A stretch of DNA of 64,000 nt from Bradyrhizobium diversitatis (GCF_016031635.1 NZ_JACEGD010000001.1:248001-312000); one strand, 5' to 3'; positions 42,814 through 51,814 are shown, counted from the stretch's first letter. Notes: generated by a model from the letters alone, not told the origin. Numbers and translations are program-made.

Positions 42814-43574
42814 CAATAGCACGCAGCCATCGCACCAAGCTTCGGATAAAGCCGATCGATCGCGGTGATCTCGCTTTTCATCTGCGCGGTGATCCAGTCG
42901 CGGATCTCGGCGGCGATCGGGCGCATCGGCCGGTTGCGCGGCGGCAAGAATTCGCAGATGCGGCGCGTGGTGGTGAGCGTGTCGGAGGCCGGCACCAGCG
43001 CGCCGGTGAGCAGCCAATGCGAGGTGACCGTCAGCCAGCCGAGCGCAATGCCCTGGCCAAGCAGCGCAGCCTGCACCACGACGGCATAGTCGGTGAAGCT
43101 CAGCGCTTTGGCCGCGCCGCGGCGCCCGGTGAGCAGCGAGGCGTAATCCGCGGCCCAGTCGCCCGGCGTCTCGGCGAGACGAATGATGGTGTTGCCCTCC
43201 GTTGGATCGGTCTCGCCGAGATAGCCGGGGCTGCACATGGGCAGCATGACTTCCTTCATCACCAAGGTGCCGCCGGATGACGGCTCGTCGCGATCGCGGA
43301 AGCGCATGCCGAGATCGACGTTCTCCACCGGTCCGCGTAGCGCACCAGAGATGAGCTGGAAGCGCAGATCGACTTGCGGAAACTGCTTCTGCAGCTTGTC
43401 GATGCGCGGCATCAGCCAGTGGGTGGTGAAGGCGGAAGAGACCGACAGCGTCACCGTCTCGGTGCCCTTGCGGCGCCGCTCGATCTCGACGAGCCCGCTC
43501 TCGATGCATGTTATGAGGCCCGTAATAATTTGGCAATTGCCGGGTTTTGCCAAGTCTGTTGTCATTGGTGTCAC
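42813..43574 (-). pseudogene. LysR remnant lacking the DNA-binding domain
   Basis: The 253-residue frame starts with a short unrelated leader and then 'ITGLITCIESGLVEIERRRK', the linker that in GcvA-like LysR proteins follows the winged helix. The effector domain is complete ('VTLSVSSAFTTHWLMPRIDK', 'VDLGMRFRDRDEPSSGGTLV', 'LLGQGIALGWLTVTSHWLLT'). No helix-turn-helix can be found in any frame upstream to the ABC operon start. Presumably a 5' deletion removed about 80 residues. It could still make a ligand-binding protein but not a normal regulator; it lies beside the operon it may once have controlled. Confidence 0.75.
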
Positions 43575-43712
43575 AGCCTAAAGACAGGGGCTTGCGAGAG
43601 AAGGTTAGGTGCACTGCACGCTTCAGCCGTGAGTGCTCAGAATCCCTGTCTATAAAGCAGGCTTATGGCGCGCAGTGAGGCACGCCATTGCAGGGATGGG
43701 TGAGGTCGGTCG

Positions 43713-44792
43713 TTGGACAAGCGAGCGGAAAGCGTCGAGATCAGGTCCGCGAGCAAGGCGTATGGCGCCGTTCGCGCCCTGGACGACGTGTCCCTCGATG
43801 TCGGCGCCGGCGAGTTCGTCTCGCTGCTCGGTCCCTCAGGTTCCGGCAAGACCACGCTGCTCGGCATTCTCGGCGGCTTCATCCTGCCATCGTCGGGCTC
43901 GATCCATTTCGGCGGCCGCGACGTCACCTATATGCCGCCGCACAAGCGCGACATCGGGGTCGTGTTCCAGAACTACGCGCTGTTCCCGCATATGAGCGTC
44001 GGCGAGAACGTCGCCTTTCCGTTGCGCGCGCGGCGGCTGCCCAAGGCGACCTGGCCGGAGAAGGTGCGTGCGTCGCTCGCGATGGTGGGGCTCGCCGGCT
44101 ATGAGGAGCGCGGCATCGCGCAGCTCTCGGGCGGCCAGCGCCAGCGCGTGGCCCTGGCCCGCGCGATAATCTTCGAGCCGCGCCTGATTCTGATGGACGA
44201 GCCACTCTCGGCGCTCGACAAGCAGCTGCGCGAATCCATGCAGATCGAACTGCGGGCGCTGCACAAGCGCATCGGTGCCACCATCATCTACGTCACGCAT
44301 GACCAGCGCGAGGCGCTGACCATGAGCGACCGCGTCGCCGTGATGAAGGACGGCCGGCTGATCCAGATCGACACACCCGAGCGGCTGCACGACCATCCCG
44401 CCGATTCCTTCGTGGCCAGCTTCATCGGCGAGGCGACCATGCTCCCGGTCCGCCGCGTCGACGCCTCCAGCGTCGCACTCGGCAATGTGCTGCTGCGCAG
44501 TGCGCGCGCCCTTCCCGATGGCGACGCCCTGATGCTGGCGGTGCACAGCGAAAAGCTGCTGATCGACGACGGCGCGCAGGATCCCGCCTGCAACCGGCTG
44601 ACCGGGACGGTCACCGACATCGTCTATCAGGGCGAGAGCCTGCGCATCTTCCTGGCGCTGGAAGGCGGCATCGAGCTCAGCCTGCGCCAGCCGGCCTATC
44701 ACCAGGCCTACAGCCGGATTCCGCCGCTCGGCGGCGGCCTCACCGTCACCCTCCACCCCGAAGACACCATCGTGGTGCCCCGGGTGGACTGA
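43713..44792 (+). CDS. ABC transporter ATPase, polyamine/spermidine type (PotA-like)
   Basis: TTG start with GAGG seven bases upstream; no ATG fits. The 359-residue ATPase shows Walker A GPSGSGKTT, 'VVFQNYALFPHMSVGENVAF' (Q-loop and the typical PotA/PotG segment), signature LSGGQRQRVALARA, Walker B 'ILMDEPLSALDKQLRE' and switch His in VTHDQREALTMSDR, then a TOBE domain. It powers the importer formed with the binding protein and permeases encoded 2-5 kb downstream, an order in which the ATPase is first. Confidence 0.93.
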   Translation: MDKRAESVEIRSASKAYGAVRALDDVSLDVGAGEFVSLLGPSGSGKTTLLGILGGFILPSSGSIHFGGRDVTYMPPHKRDIGVVFQNYALFPHMSVGENVAFPLRARRLPKATWPEKVRASLAMVGLAGYEERGIAQLSGGQRQRVALARAIIFEPRLILMDEPLSALDKQLRESMQIELRALHKRIGATIIYVTHDQREALTMSDRVAVMKDGRLIQIDTPERLHDHPADSFVASFIGEATMLPVRRVDASSVALGNVLLRSARALPDGDALMLAVHSEKLLIDDGAQDPACNRLTGTVTDIVYQGESLRIFLALEGGIELSLRQPAYHQAYSRIPPLGGGLTVTLHPEDTIVVPRVD

Positions 44793-44826
44793 ACCCACGT
44801 CCGTTCAACCGAGAGAAGAAACGACC

Positions 44827-45543
44827 ATGTCCAGCCCAGCCGCATTCAGCCATTTCAAGGTCCTCACCTTCGACGTCGTCGGCACCTTGATCGATTTCGA
44901 GAGTGGCGTCCTTGCCGCGGTGCGCCGGATTTCGGGCAAGACCCCGGCCGAGCTCAGCGATGACCGGATCTTCGAGCCCTACAAGCGCGGCCGCGACAGG
45001 CACTATGGGCGCTCGAGCGAGGCGATGTTCCACGTCTATCGCCATCTCGCCCAGGAGCTGGGTCTGCCGGCCGATGATGCCGCCTGCGATGCATTCCAGC
45101 TCTCGGTGCTGCGCTGGGGCCCCTTCGCCGATTCCGTCGAGGCCCTGAAGCGCCTGCGCACCAGATTCCGCCTGGTCGCGATGACCAACGCCGACCGCGT
45201 CGCGCTGTCCGCCTACGCCCATGCACTCGGCGATCCCTTCGACGACACCGTATGCGCCGACGATACGGGCGTCGCCAAGCCGAACCCCGAGTTCTTCGCC
45301 TACAACAAGGGGCGGCAGTCCGCCTTCGGCTACAAGCAGTCCGACATATTGCACGTCGCGCAGAGCCAGTATCACGACATCGGAATCGCCCGGAAGCTCG
45401 GCTACAAGGTTTGCTGGATCGAGCGCCGCCAGGGCATCGCCGGGTTCGGCGGCACGCCGGCTGTGGAGACGTTGACCCGGCCGGACTTCCATTTCCCGAC
45501 CTTGAAAGCGCTGGCCGATGCGGCCATCGGGCCGACGGCGTAA
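44827..45543 (+). CDS. HAD-superfamily hydrolase (haloacid-dehalogenase type)
   Basis: The 238-residue protein starts 'KVLTFDVVGTLIDF', where the Asp of FDVVGT is the nucleophile, and has 'RLVAMTNADRV' (motif II) and 'DTGVAKPNPEFF' (motif III Lys) and 'SQYHDIGIARKLGYKVCWIE' (acidic motif IV region). This is the type II haloacid dehalogenase / phosphonatase-like subclass, acting on phosphorylated or halogenated small acids. Embedding between ATPase and oxidase genes of an importer suggests that it processes the imported compound or its breakdown product. Confidence 0.85.
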   Translation: MSSPAAFSHFKVLTFDVVGTLIDFESGVLAAVRRISGKTPAELSDDRIFEPYKRGRDRHYGRSSEAMFHVYRHLAQELGLPADDAACDAFQLSVLRWGPFADSVEALKRLRTRFRLVAMTNADRVALSAYAHALGDPFDDTVCADDTGVAKPNPEFFAYNKGRQSAFGYKQSDILHVAQSQYHDIGIARKLGYKVCWIERRQGIAGFGGTPAVETLTRPDFHFPTLKALADAAIGPTA

Positions 45544-45553
45544 GGACGTGAAC

Positions 45554-46867
45554 GTGGGCATGACAGGGGAGTGGAGCGCGCTGCCATCGGCCAACTCGCT
45601 GTGGGCTGCCACGGCGGAGCCGGCGCGCGACTTTCCGGTGTTCGCGGGCGAGCATCAGGCGGACGTGGTGATCATCGGTGCGGGCTATACCGGCCTGTCC
45701 GCTGCGCACCACATCGCCCAAAGCGGCCTGTCACCGGTCGTGCTGGAAGCCAACCGTCCCGGCTGGGGCGCGAGCGGACGCAATGGCGGGGTGATCACCG
45801 CGAAATTCCGGCTGTCGTTCCGGCAGATCGACGCCGTGCATGGCCGCGACATGGCGCGGCGCATGTACGAGATCGCGCATGAATCGACCGACATCGTCGA
45901 GGAGCTCGTCTCCGAATTCGGCATCACCAGCGCGAACCTGACGCGCACGGGCCAGGTCAAGGCCGCGCACAACGAGACGACGCTGCGGGCCGCGATCGAC
46001 GAGGCCAACTGGATGACGCGCGAGATGGGCTCGGCCGAGGTCCGCATCCTCGACAGGGGCGGCGTGCGCGAGGAGACCGGCTCGGACGTCTTCGTCGGCG
46101 GCGTGCTCAACCCAGGCTCGGGCGGCATTCATCCGCTGAACTATCTGCGCGGCCTCGCCGACGGCCTGGCGCGCAGGGGCGTTCCGATCTTTCAGGAATC
46201 GCCGGTGATGAAGCTCCGGCGGGATACCGACGGCATCGTCGCCGAGACGCCGCGAGGCGTCGTGCTGGCCAGGCAGGCGATCATCGCCACCAACAGCTAT
46301 TCCGACCTCACCGGTGCGACGGCGCGTCTGCAGCGCACACTGATCCCGTTCCGCAGCGCCATCATCGCAACCGATGAACTGCCGCGTAACCTCGCCGGAA
46401 AGTTGATGCCGACGAGCCGCACCTACACCGAGACCAAGCGCATGATGCGCTGGTTCCGCATGGTCGACAACCGCGTGATCTTCGGCGGCCGCGGCGCCTT
46501 CGGCAAGCAGGACTCGCACGCCGCATTCGATGCGCTGCGCAAGGCCATGGTCGGCATCTTCCCCGATCTCGCCGACGTTCCGCTCGCCTACACTTGGTCC
46601 GGACTCGTCGGCATGACGCTGGATTCGGTGCCGCATATCGGCCGGCTCGACGACCGCACGCTGTTCTCGGTCGGCTACAACGGCGCCGGCGTCGCGATGT
46701 CGAGCCTGATGGGCCGCTATCTCGCCGCCCTCGTGCGCGGCGAGACGCCCGAGCTGGCGCTGCTCGATGCGCGGCGCATGAAAGCGATCCCGTTCTATCC
46801 GCTGCGCGAGCCAGCCGTCCGCATGGTCGCCGGCTGGTATCAGTTTCTCGACGCGATCGGTCAGTGA
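45554..46867 (+). CDS. FAD-dependent oxidoreductase, PuuB/gamma-glutamylputrescine-oxidase-like
   Basis: AAGGA best fits the GTG at 45554, giving 437 residues; an in-frame ATG lies two codons later. Patterns: 'LWAATAEPARDFPVFAGEHQ', the FAD site 'DVVIIGAGYTGLSAAHHIAQ', 'NRPGWGASGRNGGVI', 'FGITSANLTRTGQVKAAHNE', 'NPGSGGIHPLNYLRGLADGL' and the C-terminal 'GYNGAGVAMSSLMGRYLAAL'. This is the DAO-fold class that oxidizes amines such as gamma-glutamylputrescine or opine-like secondary amines. Located inside the importer operon, so it likely acts on the imported amine. Confidence 0.9.
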   Translation: MGMTGEWSALPSANSLWAATAEPARDFPVFAGEHQADVVIIGAGYTGLSAAHHIAQSGLSPVVLEANRPGWGASGRNGGVITAKFRLSFRQIDAVHGRDMARRMYEIAHESTDIVEELVSEFGITSANLTRTGQVKAAHNETTLRAAIDEANWMTREMGSAEVRILDRGGVREETGSDVFVGGVLNPGSGGIHPLNYLRGLADGLARRGVPIFQESPVMKLRRDTDGIVAETPRGVVLARQAIIATNSYSDLTGATARLQRTLIPFRSAIIATDELPRNLAGKLMPTSRTYTETKRMMRWFRMVDNRVIFGGRGAFGKQDSHAAFDALRKAMVGIFPDLADVPLAYTWSGLVGMTLDSVPHIGRLDDRTLFSVGYNGAGVAMSSLMGRYLAALVRGETPELALLDARRMKAIPFYPLREPAVRMVAGWYQFLDAIGQ

Positions 46868-46896
46868 CGTTTTTTTTGACGATGGAGGAGGCGAGG

Positions 46897-47946
46897 ATGA
46901 TGACGACACGGACTTTTGGACTGGGCTGTGCCGTAGCGGGCGCAATTGCCCTCGGCGGCACGGCGGCGGATGCCGCCGAGCAGATCACCTTCGTCTCGCA
47001 GGGCGGCGCCTATCAGCAGGCGCAGACGGTGGCGGTCCTCGATCCCTCCGCCAAGAAGCTCGGCATCACCATCAACCAGGATTCCATTCCCGATGCCTGG
47101 CCTGCGATCAAGACCCAGGTCGGCAGCGGCAAGCCGATCTGGGACGTGGTCGACACGCCAACCGGCTATTGCTTGCGCGGTGGCGAGCAGGGGCTGATCG
47201 AGAAGCTCGACTTCTCGAGGATCCCGAACGCGGCGGCGATGCCGGAGGCCTATCGTAGCCCATATTCGATCTCCTACGAGTTCTATTCGAGCGTGCTGGC
47301 CTACAGCCAGAAGATCTTCCCGAAGGACGCGCCGAACAGCTGGGCCGATTTCTGGGACGTCAAGAAATTTCCAGGCCGCCGGGCGCTGCGCAACCACCCG
47401 ATCGCCACGCTCGAGGCGGCGCTGATGGCCGACGGCGTCGCGCCGGACAAGCTCTATCCGCTCGACGTCGACCGCGCCTTCAAGAAGCTGGAGGAGATCA
47501 AGCCGCACATCACGGTGTGGTGGACCTCGGGCGCGCAGTCGGCGCAGCTGCTCAACGACGGCGAGGTCGATATCGAGATGGCTTGGAACGGCCGCGTCAG
47601 CGCGCTCGCCAAGGAAGGCGCCAAGGTCGCCTTCACCTACAACCAGGGCATTCTGCAGAGCACCTCGCTCTGCATCCTCAAGGGCGCACCGAACCTCGAC
47701 ACGGCCGTGAAATTCCTCAACGAGGCCGTCGATCCCGTGCATCAGGCCAATCTGCCGCTCCACATCGACTACGGCCCGGGCAATCCCAAGGCATTCGAGA
47801 CCGGCGTGATCAAGCCGGAGCGCGCCGCACAATTGCCGAGCGAACCGGCGAATGCAGCCAGGCAGGCGCTGATGTCCTACGCCTGGTGGTCCTCGCCGGC
47901 CGGTGAAGCCGCCGAGAAGCGCTGGGCGTCGTTCCTGCAGAAGTAG
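46897..47946 (+). CDS. ABC transporter periplasmic binding protein, polyamine type (PotD-like)
   Basis: ATG 46897 follows GGAGGAGG at five bases (a second ATG at 46900 is equally placed). The 349-residue protein has a Sec signal ending TAADAAE and PotD/F-family patterns: 'QITFVSQGGAYQQAQTVAVL', 'KTQVGSGKPIWDVVDTPTGY', 'IWDV...YCLRGGEQGLIEKL', 'NSWADFWDVKKFPGRRALRN', 'VWWTSGAQSAQLLNDGEVDI', 'EMAWNGRVSALAKEG'. It should bind a cationic amine or related compound and deliver it to the two permeases. Confidence 0.92.
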   Translation: MMTTRTFGLGCAVAGAIALGGTAADAAEQITFVSQGGAYQQAQTVAVLDPSAKKLGITINQDSIPDAWPAIKTQVGSGKPIWDVVDTPTGYCLRGGEQGLIEKLDFSRIPNAAAMPEAYRSPYSISYEFYSSVLAYSQKIFPKDAPNSWADFWDVKKFPGRRALRNHPIATLEAALMADGVAPDKLYPLDVDRAFKKLEEIKPHITVWWTSGAQSAQLLNDGEVDIEMAWNGRVSALAKEGAKVAFTYNQGILQSTSLCILKGAPNLDTAVKFLNEAVDPVHQANLPLHIDYGPGNPKAFETGVIKPERAAQLPSEPANAARQALMSYAWWSSPAGEAAEKRWASFLQK

Positions 47947-48045
47947 GTCGAGCGAAGAAATGAGCCGTAGGAGCAGCCGCACCGATTCTCCTCTCCCTCT
48001 CCCGGCTGTGGAAGAGGTCCAGCAACCGAGAGCAGCGAGGCCGCG

Positions 48046-48915
48046 TTGAAGAGATCAGTGCCCGATCCATCAGAGCAGCATCGGCGCCGCGAGAACGGGC
48101 TGATGCTGGCGCTGGTGTCGCCGGCGCTGCTCGTGATCCTGCTCCTGATCGTGCTGCCGGTCGGCTGGCTGGCCTGGCAATCGGTCTATCAGGACGGCTT
48201 CACGCTGGAACATTATCGCCGCGTCCTCACCGAGGCCATCTACTGGCGCAGCTTCGCGCTGACCTTCGAGATCAGCCTCGCGGTGACCGTCATCGCGCTG
48301 CTGCTCGGCTATCCCGTGGCGTATCTCGCCAACTCCGTGCCGAAGGGATGGAGCATCCTCATCCTGTCGCTGGTCGTGCTGCCGTTCTGGACCAGCGTGT
48401 TGGTCCGCGCCTATGCGTGGCTGGCACTGCTGCAGCGGTCCGGCGTGATCAACCAGTTTCTGCGCTATCTCGACGTCATCAGCGAACCGCTCGCGCTGGT
48501 CCACAACACGTTCGGCACGGTCGTCGCAACCGTGCACATCCTGCTGCCGTTCATGGTGCTGCCGCTCTATGCGACCATGCAGAAGATCCCCGGCGATCTG
48601 ATGCAGGCCGGCGCCAGCCTCGGTGCGAGCCCGACGCTGACCTTCGTGCGGGTCTTCCTGCCGCTGTCGCTGCCGGGTGTACTCGCGGGCTGCACCATGG
48701 TGTTCGTGCTCTGCCTCGGCTTCTACATCACGCCGGAGCTGCTCGGCGGCGGCCGCACGGTGATGGTGTCGATGCTGGTCAGCCGAAATGTCGAGCTCTA
48801 CAACCAGTTCGGCGCTGCAAGCGCCGTGGCCGTGGTGCTGCTTCTGAGCGTGCTCTTGATCTTCGTCGTCGTCGGCCGCTTCGTCGCGCTCGATCGCATC
48901 CTGGGGCAGAAATGA
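48046..48915 (+). CDS. ABC transporter permease, PotB type
   Basis: TTG at 48046 with GAGG five bases upstream; an in-frame ATG at 48103 would start just before helix 1. The 289-residue protein has six hydrophobic segments and the permease loop 'GDLMQAGASLGASPTLTFVR' region (about residues 185-205). The helix 'VYQDGFTLEHYRRVLTE' preceding segment 2 is common in PotB proteins. Overlaps the following permease by four bases. Confidence 0.9.
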   Translation: MKRSVPDPSEQHRRRENGLMLALVSPALLVILLLIVLPVGWLAWQSVYQDGFTLEHYRRVLTEAIYWRSFALTFEISLAVTVIALLLGYPVAYLANSVPKGWSILILSLVVLPFWTSVLVRAYAWLALLQRSGVINQFLRYLDVISEPLALVHNTFGTVVATVHILLPFMVLPLYATMQKIPGDLMQAGASLGASPTLTFVRVFLPLSLPGVLAGCTMVFVLCLGFYITPELLGGGRTVMVSMLVSRNVELYNQFGAASAVAVVLLLSVLLIFVVVGRFVALDRILGQK

Positions 48916-49697
48916 CGCGCCTCTCGCCCGCACGGATTGCGCTCTATGTGGTCAGCGCCCTGGTGCTGGTCTATCTGATCCTGCCGGTTCTGATCATCGC
49001 GCCGATCTCGTTCTCCAGCGCGCGGTTCCTGACCTTCCCGCCACCCTCGTTCTCGCTGCGCTGGTATCAGCAATATTTCGCCAATCCCGCCTGGATGCAG
49101 GCGACGCGGGTGACGCTCACGCTCGCGCTGCTGACGGTGCTGATTGCAACGCCGCTCGGCGTCGCCGCCGCCTATGCCATCAGCCAATCGAAGCTGCGCA
49201 TCATGCGCATCATCCATCTGGCGCTGCTGCTGCCGCTGGTGGTGCCGATCATCATCATCGCGGTCGGGATCTTCTTCGTCTACGCCAGGGTCGGCCTCGT
49301 GGCGACCATGCCGGGCCTGGTGCTGGCGAACGTGATGCTGGGCCTGCCGTACGTCGTCATCTCGGTCCTGGCTGGCCTGCAGAGCTTCGATCCGGCGCAG
49401 GAGATGGTGGCGCGCAGCCTCGGCATGAACCGGCTGCGCAGCTTCTTCGCGGTGACCTTGCCGCAGATCAAGTCCAGCGTGATCGCCGGCGGCGTCTTCG
49501 CCTTCATCTCGGCGATGGACGAGACCATCGTCGCCTTGTTCATCTCCGGTGGCCAGTACCAGCCGCTGACCAAGCGCATGTTCACCGCGCTGCGCGACGA
49601 GATCGACCCGACCATCGCAGCGATCTCGACGCTGATGACGGCGGCGTCCTTCATGCTGGTGCTGCTGGCGAGCGCGCGGCAGCGGAGGAATTCTTAA
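48912..49697 (+). CDS. ABC transporter permease, PotC type
   Basis: ATG 48912 overlaps the preceding stop (ATGA). The 261-residue protein has six membrane segments, 'LTFPPPSFSLRWYQQYFANP' after helix 1 (typical of PotC) and the loop 'AQEMVARSLGMNRLRSFFAV' (about 160-180). It completes the importer. A GC-rich inverted repeat follows the stop. Confidence 0.9.
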   Translation: MTRLSPARIALYVVSALVLVYLILPVLIIAPISFSSARFLTFPPPSFSLRWYQQYFANPAWMQATRVTLTLALLTVLIATPLGVAAAYAISQSKLRIMRIIHLALLLPLVVPIIIIAVGIFFVYARVGLVATMPGLVLANVMLGLPYVVISVLAGLQSFDPAQEMVARSLGMNRLRSFFAVTLPQIKSSVIAGGVFAFISAMDETIVALFISGGQYQPLTKRMFTALRDEIDPTIAAISTLMTAASFMLVLLASARQRRNS

Positions 49698-49698
49698 G

Positions 49699-49720
49699 GC
49701 GCCCGGCGTTCGGGGGGCGC
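49699..49720 (+). terminator. Possible terminator after the polyamine-type operon
   Basis: GCGCCC (49699-49704) and GGGCGC (49715-49720) form a 6-bp stem just after the permease stop, with additional CCCG/CGGG pairing inside. No clear U-run follows. Confidence 0.4.
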
Positions 49721-49825
49721 AGCGATTGATCGCGGCGATGGAAACAGCATCCTGCTACTGAACGAGATCGGCCCCACCCAATTGATGGAGCGCGTAGCGC
49801 CGCAATCTCTGAGCACACGCCGGCG

Positions 49826-49839
49826 TTGATCTGGATCAA
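49826..49839 (+). promoter_or_regulatory. FixK/FNR box
   Basis: TTGATCTGGATCAA is a perfect match to the FixK/FNR palindrome TTGAT-N4-ATCAA. Its centre lies 112 bp before the start of the small protein at 49945; activation at -41.5 would put transcription start near 49874 and leave a 70-base leader. Confidence 0.75.
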
Positions 49840-49944
49840 CGCGAGCTCTTGACCGGCGTGGCTTCCTTGCGTTTACCGAACATGCCGGAGAACCTTTGCA
49901 TGGACCAGATTGCGTCGGGCGCGGCATTGGGAGCGGAGACAGAC

Positions 49945-50316
49945 ATGAATGCGACCATATTTTCGCTTGCGCTGCTGGCGAGTTCCTCGTTGTTAGAGGT
50001 CTCGGACAAAGTTCCGGAGCTGAAAGTCGAAGCTCTATGCAAGGCGACGTCCGAGACGGACAAGGCGATGGGATTGGCACTGCCGCAGAGCTTTTCCGAC
50101 TGCATGCGCGACGAGACCACAGCGCAGCAGCAACTCGGCGAGATCTGGGCCGCGACGAAGCTCGCCGTCCGCGACGTATGCGAGGGCGAAGCGACAAGCG
50201 GCGGGAGCCAAAGCTACGTCGATCTACTCACCTGCATCCAGATGACGGGCGTTGCACCTGCGACAACGGCGATGCCCGCGCTCAGAGGCGCGAGCAAGAA
50301 CCGAAGCAGGCAATAG
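49945..50316 (+). CDS. Small exported Cys-containing protein, under a FixK box
   Basis: ATG 49945 follows GGAG at six bases, giving 123 residues. A short hydrophobic N-terminus (MNATIFSLALLASSSLLEV) looks like an export signal or anchor, followed by 'VEALCKATSETDKAMGLALP', 'SFSDCMRDETTAQQQL', 'RDVCEGEATSGGSQSYVDLL' and TCIQMTG. The four Cys residues could form two disulfides in the periplasm. Sequences with this spacing are familiar as uncharacterised rhizobial proteins. A FixK box upstream implies low-oxygen expression, fitting its place beside the nif block. Confidence 0.7.
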   Translation: MNATIFSLALLASSSLLEVSDKVPELKVEALCKATSETDKAMGLALPQSFSDCMRDETTAQQQLGEIWAATKLAVRDVCEGEATSGGSQSYVDLLTCIQMTGVAPATTAMPALRGASKNRSRQ

Positions 50317-50492
50317 GAAGCCATGCCTCGCGCGTGGCCGGGTTGCTTCTGTCCAGCCCATCGGCTCTGGGTCGATGCTTTCAACCTTGGTTCCCTTCAC
50401 CAGACGGTCTGGCTGGTGCGCGACATTCCGCCGGCCCCGCCGCCTCCACGACGGCGGTGAGGGTATAAGATTCGTCATCATCGCATCGCGCC

Positions 50493-50789
50493 TTAGTGGT
50501 CAGGCGCCTCTTGCGCATACCTGATCATGGCGCCCGGGGGGCTGCTCAGCGAACGCAGCCGGGCTTCCGCGAGACCAGGAGCGGGATCGCCCGTCAGTGC
50601 GCTCCCGTGTACGCAGCGCGGCGGCTGTTCCTCCAGGATCCGTCGTACGGATTGGGAGCATCGTCCGCACCTGACGGTGCAGCCCAGGCAGTCATAGACC
50701 TGCGCGGCCGAAAAGAGCTCGTCGTCGGTCGAGCCGACCGCACCCCTGATGTCGTGATCGCTGATGATGTTGCAGGAGCAGACGATCAT
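50493..50789 (-). CDS. bfd: Bacterioferritin-associated-ferredoxin-like [2Fe-2S] protein
   Basis: ATG 50789 overlaps the yqeB stop (ATGA), so the two are translationally coupled. The 98-residue protein starts 'MIVCSCNIISDHDIRGAV', where the CxC pair and the later CLGCTVRCGRC supply the four ligands of the Fer2_BFD [2Fe-2S] fold (CxC...CxxC), with extra Cys residues. Canonical Bfd is about 64 residues and ends after the cluster; here a further 40 residues follow. Bfd-like modules donate electrons or hold a cluster for iron release or metalloenzyme maturation. It is in the NifA/sigma-54-type leftward operon with yqeB. Confidence 0.8.
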   Translation of the reverse strand: MIVCSCNIISDHDIRGAVGSTDDELFSAAQVYDCLGCTVRCGRCSQSVRRILEEQPPRCVHGSALTGDPAPGLAEARLRSLSSPPGAMIRYAQEAPDH

Positions 50790-51622
50790 GCCGGATTCCG
50801 TTGCGTGATGCGATATGCGGTGTGGAGCTTGACGGCGGCGGCTGTTGCATTGGCAATGGCGCGCCCGCGCTGATCCGTGCCGGTCCATTGGGCGTGCCGT
50901 CCGCGCGGATCGATTTCCAGCAACTTGACGCCGGCCGGAACTTCGCTGCCGTCGCGGGCGATGCCGCGCAGGATTCCGTCGCGCGGCGCGAGCACGGGAA
51001 TGCCGGCGAGATGGCCGAGCACGAGATCCCGATAGACGCGGGTGCCGATCTCGACCGGCGTGTGCCAGCGTCCCGCGAACGGCGAATAGACGAAGCGCTC
51101 TGCGCCGACACCACCCAGTGAACTCGCAACGCCATCGGCAGCGTCGGTCCAGCGAGCGTCGGTGACAGGCCCGATCTTGCCGGGCCGGGTCTCGACCGAG
51201 ACGTCGCAATTGGAGTTCGATGAGAAGCCGGGCCCAAGTCCGATCGCGAGCCGGGCGAGCCGCCTGAGGTCGGGCGTGATCCGGCGCTTCTGCAGGCGCG
51301 CATCGATCAGAAGGTCGATGTGGCGGACCGGAAGCAGATCGAGCAGGCCGAGCCATGTGACCAGGATTTGTGCCGGCCGACGGAGCGCCTGATGGACCTG
51401 TACGCCGTCGTCGACGCGCTCGGCGACAATGTCCTCGAGCTGCACGGTGTCCGTGAAGAGCGCGTCATGAAAGGCCATCTTGCGCCGAATCACCGGCGGA
51501 TCCGGATCGTGTGACATCACGACGCAATATCCGGCGCGCACGAGTTGGATGCCGATCGCGGATGCGATCTCATTGGTGCCGAGGATGACGGCAAGGAGTC
51601 GATGGTGGTTCGGCTGGGGCAT
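50786..51622 (-). CDS. yqeB: YqeB/EF2563-type molybdenum hydroxylase maturation protein
   Basis: The 278-residue protein matches the YqeB family ('selenium-dependent molybdenum hydroxylase system' protein): N-terminal 'LGTNEIASAIGIQLVRAGYC' (Rossmann-like), 'VIRRKMAFHDALFTDTVQLE', 'IDLLIDARLQKRR', 'RLAIGLGPGFSSNSNCDVSV', 'ERFVYSPFAGRW' and 'LAPRDGILRGIARDGSEVPA' with 'GVKLLEIDPRGRH'. Members are related to XdhC and thought to help insert or modify the molybdenum cofactor; the usual hydroxylase and selenium genes are absent here. A strong -24/-12 promoter sits 60 bp upstream, facing this gene and divergent from fixR. Confidence 0.8.
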   Translation of the reverse strand: MPQPNHHRLLAVILGTNEIASAIGIQLVRAGYCVVMSHDPDPPVIRRKMAFHDALFTDTVQLEDIVAERVDDGVQVHQALRRPAQILVTWLGLLDLLPVRHIDLLIDARLQKRRITPDLRRLARLAIGLGPGFSSNSNCDVSVETRPGKIGPVTDARWTDAADGVASSLGGVGAERFVYSPFAGRWHTPVEIGTRVYRDLVLGHLAGIPVLAPRDGILRGIARDGSEVPAGVKLLEIDPRGRHAQWTGTDQRGRAIANATAAAVKLHTAYRITQRNPA

Positions 51623-51680
51623 TTGAAACCACGTTTGCGGAGTAAGCGCAGCGAGATGTGATCAAGTTTGGAACAAGAAG

Positions 51681-51696
51681 AGCAAGAGCCGGGCCA
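51681..51696 (-). promoter_or_regulatory. Sigma-54 promoter of yqeB-bfd
   Basis: On the minus strand, TGGCCCGGCTCTTGCT matches the -24/-12 consensus TGGCACGNNNNTTGCW at all but one defined base, with GG and GC ten bases apart. Transcription would begin near 51670, about 48 bases before the yqeB start. Confidence 0.75.
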
Positions 51697-51814
51697 TTTG
51701 GAATGATTGAAAAACAGCTCTCAACCTCCGGCCGGCACTCGGAAAGGAGGTTTACGCCGTGACGGCGCCGCTTGGTTCGAAAGCCCACGCGTGCATGTCG
51801 CAAATCTGGCAGCG

